6,905 bases of DNA from Methylocystis sp. (GTDB taxonomy: Bacteria; Pseudomonadota; Alphaproteobacteria; Rhizobiales; Beijerinckiaceae). Made by a program: the position numbers and the translations under genes. The stretch lies in the NCBI GenBank assembly GCA_023253795.1, contig JALRFG010000105.1, forward strand, positions 1 through 6,905. The letters run 5' to 3'. The notes under the pieces are model-generated. The model made no database searches and was not told the origin of the DNA. It saw only the letters and a list, made by a program, of their open reading frames with translations. Shown piece by piece: positions 5,340 to 6,905 of this stretch (its first letter is position 1; each line of letters opens with the position of its first letter).

Positions 5340-6469
5340 AGGCCTGTCGCCACGCGCAGCGGCGTCAGCAGATGCGTTGCAACGTAACCCACGACAGGCG
5401 CGACGACGCCGTCGCCGGTCAGATGATAGGCCTCGTTATATTTCTCCGGCAGCCTGTAATCATCCGGCAGGCCCATCAGACGCGCCGTTTCACGCGCCGA
5501 CATCAGTCTTGAACGCACCTTGCCCTGATCGATCACCAGCACAAATTGCCGGCTGGAACCGCCGGCCGGCGTGCGCAGGCAACCGGCGAGATCATCGAAA
5601 CGCGCTTCGGCGCGCTGCATCTTCTCGCCATTCACATAACGCGTGCGACGATAGAGCGTCCCGACCATTTTGCGGCCGGAACGCTTCGCCTTTTCGATCC
5701 GTGCGAGATTAACCGCGCTCATCATATTGAGCAGCGTTTTGGTCTCGGCGGCGCTGTGCCAGACGACATCGCGCGGCGCATCTTCAATCACACCGAGCAA
5801 TGTCGTGTTGCGCAGCGGCGGCGCCGGCAAGCGCCACCACAGCCAATTTTGTTTCAGAGCCTTTGGCAAATTCTCATGCGCCGTCATCAGTGCGCGCGTA
5901 TGAAACGGCGCTTCGCCACCCTGCCCCGCGAGCGCGGCGGGTATGGCGATGTCGGCGCGCACGGCGATGATGAACAGGCGCGGACGCGACTGCGGCAGAA
6001 ACAACGCCGCATCGATCACCAATGCGCCGAAGAGATAGCCGCCTTCCGCCAACGCCTTGCACAGAGCGGTAAAATCCTTGCCGCCATGCGAAGTGAGCGC
6101 GCCGCAGACATTCTCCAGCACAATCGTCTTCGGCGCCCGGCCCTCGGCGCGCAGCGTCTTGATCAGCGACCAGAACGGCCAGAAGCTCCCCGAGCGTTCG
6201 CCACGCAGACCGGCGCCGGCGCCAGCCAGAGACAAATCCTGACAGGGAAAAGAGCCCCAGACGAGATCGGCGACGCCGGGAAGCTGCGCCGTCGTCACCG
6301 CGCCGACATCGCCGACATGCAGCGCGTCGTCGCCCCAGTTGGCGCGATAGGTCTCGGCTTTCTTGCGATCGAAATCATTGGCGAAAAGACAACGCCAGCC
6401 CGGCCCGAGGCCGGCGCGGGCCATGCCGCCGCCAGCAAAAAATTCGTAAAAGCCGGGCTTCGTGCGCAT
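5324..6469 (-). CDS. dcm: DNA (cytosine-5-)-methyltransferase
   Basis: This 381-residue C5-type methyltransferase transfers a methyl group from SAM to cytosine in a specific DNA site; the target cannot be read from the sequence. The conserved motifs are present in order: motif I FFAGGG at 10-15, motif IV FPCQDLSLAG at 74-83 with catalytic Cys76, motif VI ENV at 119-121, motif VIII QSRPRLF at 160-166, motif IX SARETARLMGLPDDY at 324-338 and motif X GDGVVAPVVG near 352-361. The variable target-recognition region lies roughly at 170-320, including a distinctive RTPAGGSSRQF. There is no N-terminal helix-turn-helix extension: motif I begins ten residues in, so ATG 6469 must be close to the true start. 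No strong ribosome binding site precedes it. No restriction enzyme gene is adjacent; vsr overlaps its end. The symbol denotes function and does not imply CCWGG specificity. Confidence 0.95.
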   Translation of the reverse strand: MRTKPGFYEFFAGGGMARAGLGPGWRCLFANDFDRKKAETYRANWGDDALHVGDVGAVTTAQLPGVADLVWGSFPCQDLSLAGAGAGLRGERSGSFWPFWSLIKTLRAEGRAPKTIVLENVCGALTSHGGKDFTALCKALAEGGYLFGALVIDAALFLPQSRPRLFIIAVRADIAIPAALAGQGGEAPFHTRALMTAHENLPKALKQNWLWWRLPAPPLRNTTLLGVIEDAPRDVVWHSAAETKTLLNMMSAVNLARIEKAKRSGRKMVGTLYRRTRYVNGEKMQRAEARFDDLAGCLRTPAGGSSRQFVLVIDQGKVRSRLMSARETARLMGLPDDYRLPEKYNEAYHLTGDGVVAPVVGYVATHLLTPLRVATGLCVAA

Positions 6470-6523
6470 TATTTCGAAAGTCTAACCCCTTCGCGCCGAT
6501 TCGAGAATGCGCGCGGCGGAGCG
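6470..6523 (-). promoter_or_regulatory. Short gap between rnj and dcm, weak promoter candidate
   Basis: The 54 bases between the ribonuclease J stop and the dcm start hold no clear terminator. A perfect 8-base palindrome TTTCGAAA (6472-6479) occupies the place where a ribosome binding site would be expected. On the minus strand, TTCTCG (6507-6502) and TAGACT (6484-6479) are 17 bases apart and might be a weak promoter, which would give a nearly leaderless dcm transcript. Readthrough from rnj is an equal possibility. Confidence 0.25.
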
Positions 6524-6905
6524 TCAGACGGCCACTACCATCACATGCACGAGGGGCTTCTTGCCCCAGACGCCATAGACCGCGCCGCGCACGGCGCGCT
6601 CAATGGCGGTCGAAAGCGTATTGGCGTCGCGACGCCGACCGCGCGGCATGCCCTCGAAGGTCGAAAACAACGTCTCGTCGATCAGCTCGGCCATGTCCTC
6701 GCCGAATTTGCCGCGCTTCGGCACGCCGGCGAAAACGACATCGGGATCGCCGACCATCTCGCCGTTGCGATTGACGGCCAGCGCAATCGAGACCACGCCG
6801 ACATAGGAAAGCTTGGCGCGCTCGCGCACCGCGCCATCGCTCTCGCTGATGACGACATCGCCATCGCGATACAGCAGCCCTGTCGGCGCCGCGCCAATGA
6901 TCTCC
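6524..6905 (-). CDS. rnj: Ribonuclease J, C-terminal fragment
   Basis: The last 126 codons of a gene that enters from the right edge. The peptide reads in from the edge as EIIGAAPTGLLYRDGDVVIS, then SDGAVRERAKLSYVGVVSIA, and ends VYGVWGKKPLVHVMVVAV. This matches my memory of the C-terminal part of alphaproteobacterial ribonuclease J, a metallo-beta-lactamase/beta-CASP enzyme with 5' exonuclease and endonuclease activity in RNA maturation and decay. The catalytic HxHxDH motif is in the missing N-terminal part, so activity cannot be judged. A GTG at 6829 is an internal valine, not a start. The family is normally about 550 residues, so roughly three quarters of the gene lies outside. The stop is 54 bases before dcm, on the same strand. 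Confidence 0.9.
   Translation of the reverse strand, partial: EIIGAAPTGLLYRDGDVVISESDGAVRERAKLSYVGVVSIALAVNRNGEMVGDPDVVFAGVPKRGKFGEDMAELIDETLFSTFEGMPRGRRRDANTLSTAIERAVRGAVYGVWGKKPLVHVMVVAV

Noticed and set aside
1..6905. tRNA, rRNA or riboswitch genes
   Set aside because: I saw no tRNA-like TTCGA arm pattern with matching acceptor stem and no recognisable riboswitch in any of the short intergenic gaps.

Overview
The window is GC-rich (about 60-65% by eye) and tightly packed. It looks like an alphaproteobacterial chromosome, most likely Hyphomicrobiales (Rhizobiales). The evidence is a ribonuclease J tail, a bacterial Rsm22-type protein, an alphaproteobacterial-style elongation factor P starting VKVIASSIRKGN, a divergent EpmA, and a paired REP-like palindrome of the CCCTCACCC / GGGAGAGGG type. 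I cannot assign a genus from this sequence alone. Almost every base is coding, neighbouring genes often overlap by 4 to 16 bases, and no gene-free stretch exceeds 300 bases.

Layout. Positions 1-1099 (minus strand): an Rsm22-like methyltransferase-fold protein followed, with an ATGA overlap, by the first 29 codons of a VOC/glyoxalase-fold protein that runs off the left edge. Positions 1219-3053 (plus strand): leuC, the large subunit of isopropylmalate dehydratase, followed with a TTGA overlap by a small zincin-type metallopeptidase that appears to start at TTG. Positions 3050-4093 (minus strand): epmA, whose TAA stop shares the palindrome TTAA with the convergent metallopeptidase stop. Positions 4219-4788 (plus strand): efp, divergent from epmA. 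Positions 4789-4922: two inverted REP-like units filling the convergent gap. Positions 4926-6469 (minus strand): vsr and dcm, a DNA cytosine-5 methyltransferase with its T:G mismatch endonuclease, overlapping by 16 bases. Positions 6524-6905 (minus strand): the C-terminal end of ribonuclease J.

How the genes work together. EpmA attaches (R)-beta-lysine to the loop lysine of EF-P. The partners sit head to head, and the loop lysine falls at residue 34 when the GTG start is used. The EpmB aminomutase is not in the window. Dcm methylates cytosine, and Vsr nicks at the T:G mismatches that arise when 5-methylcytosine deaminates. No restriction enzyme is visible beside them. LeuC and Rsm22 are divergently transcribed, and both carry cysteine sets expected to bind an iron-sulfur cluster.

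Most of the window is ordinary core metabolism and translation. The parts that merit a second look are the orphan Dcm-Vsr module set between RNase J and a REP pair, the four-cysteine bacterial Rsm22, and the several gene junctions that share stop or start bases. I did not find a convincing new system.
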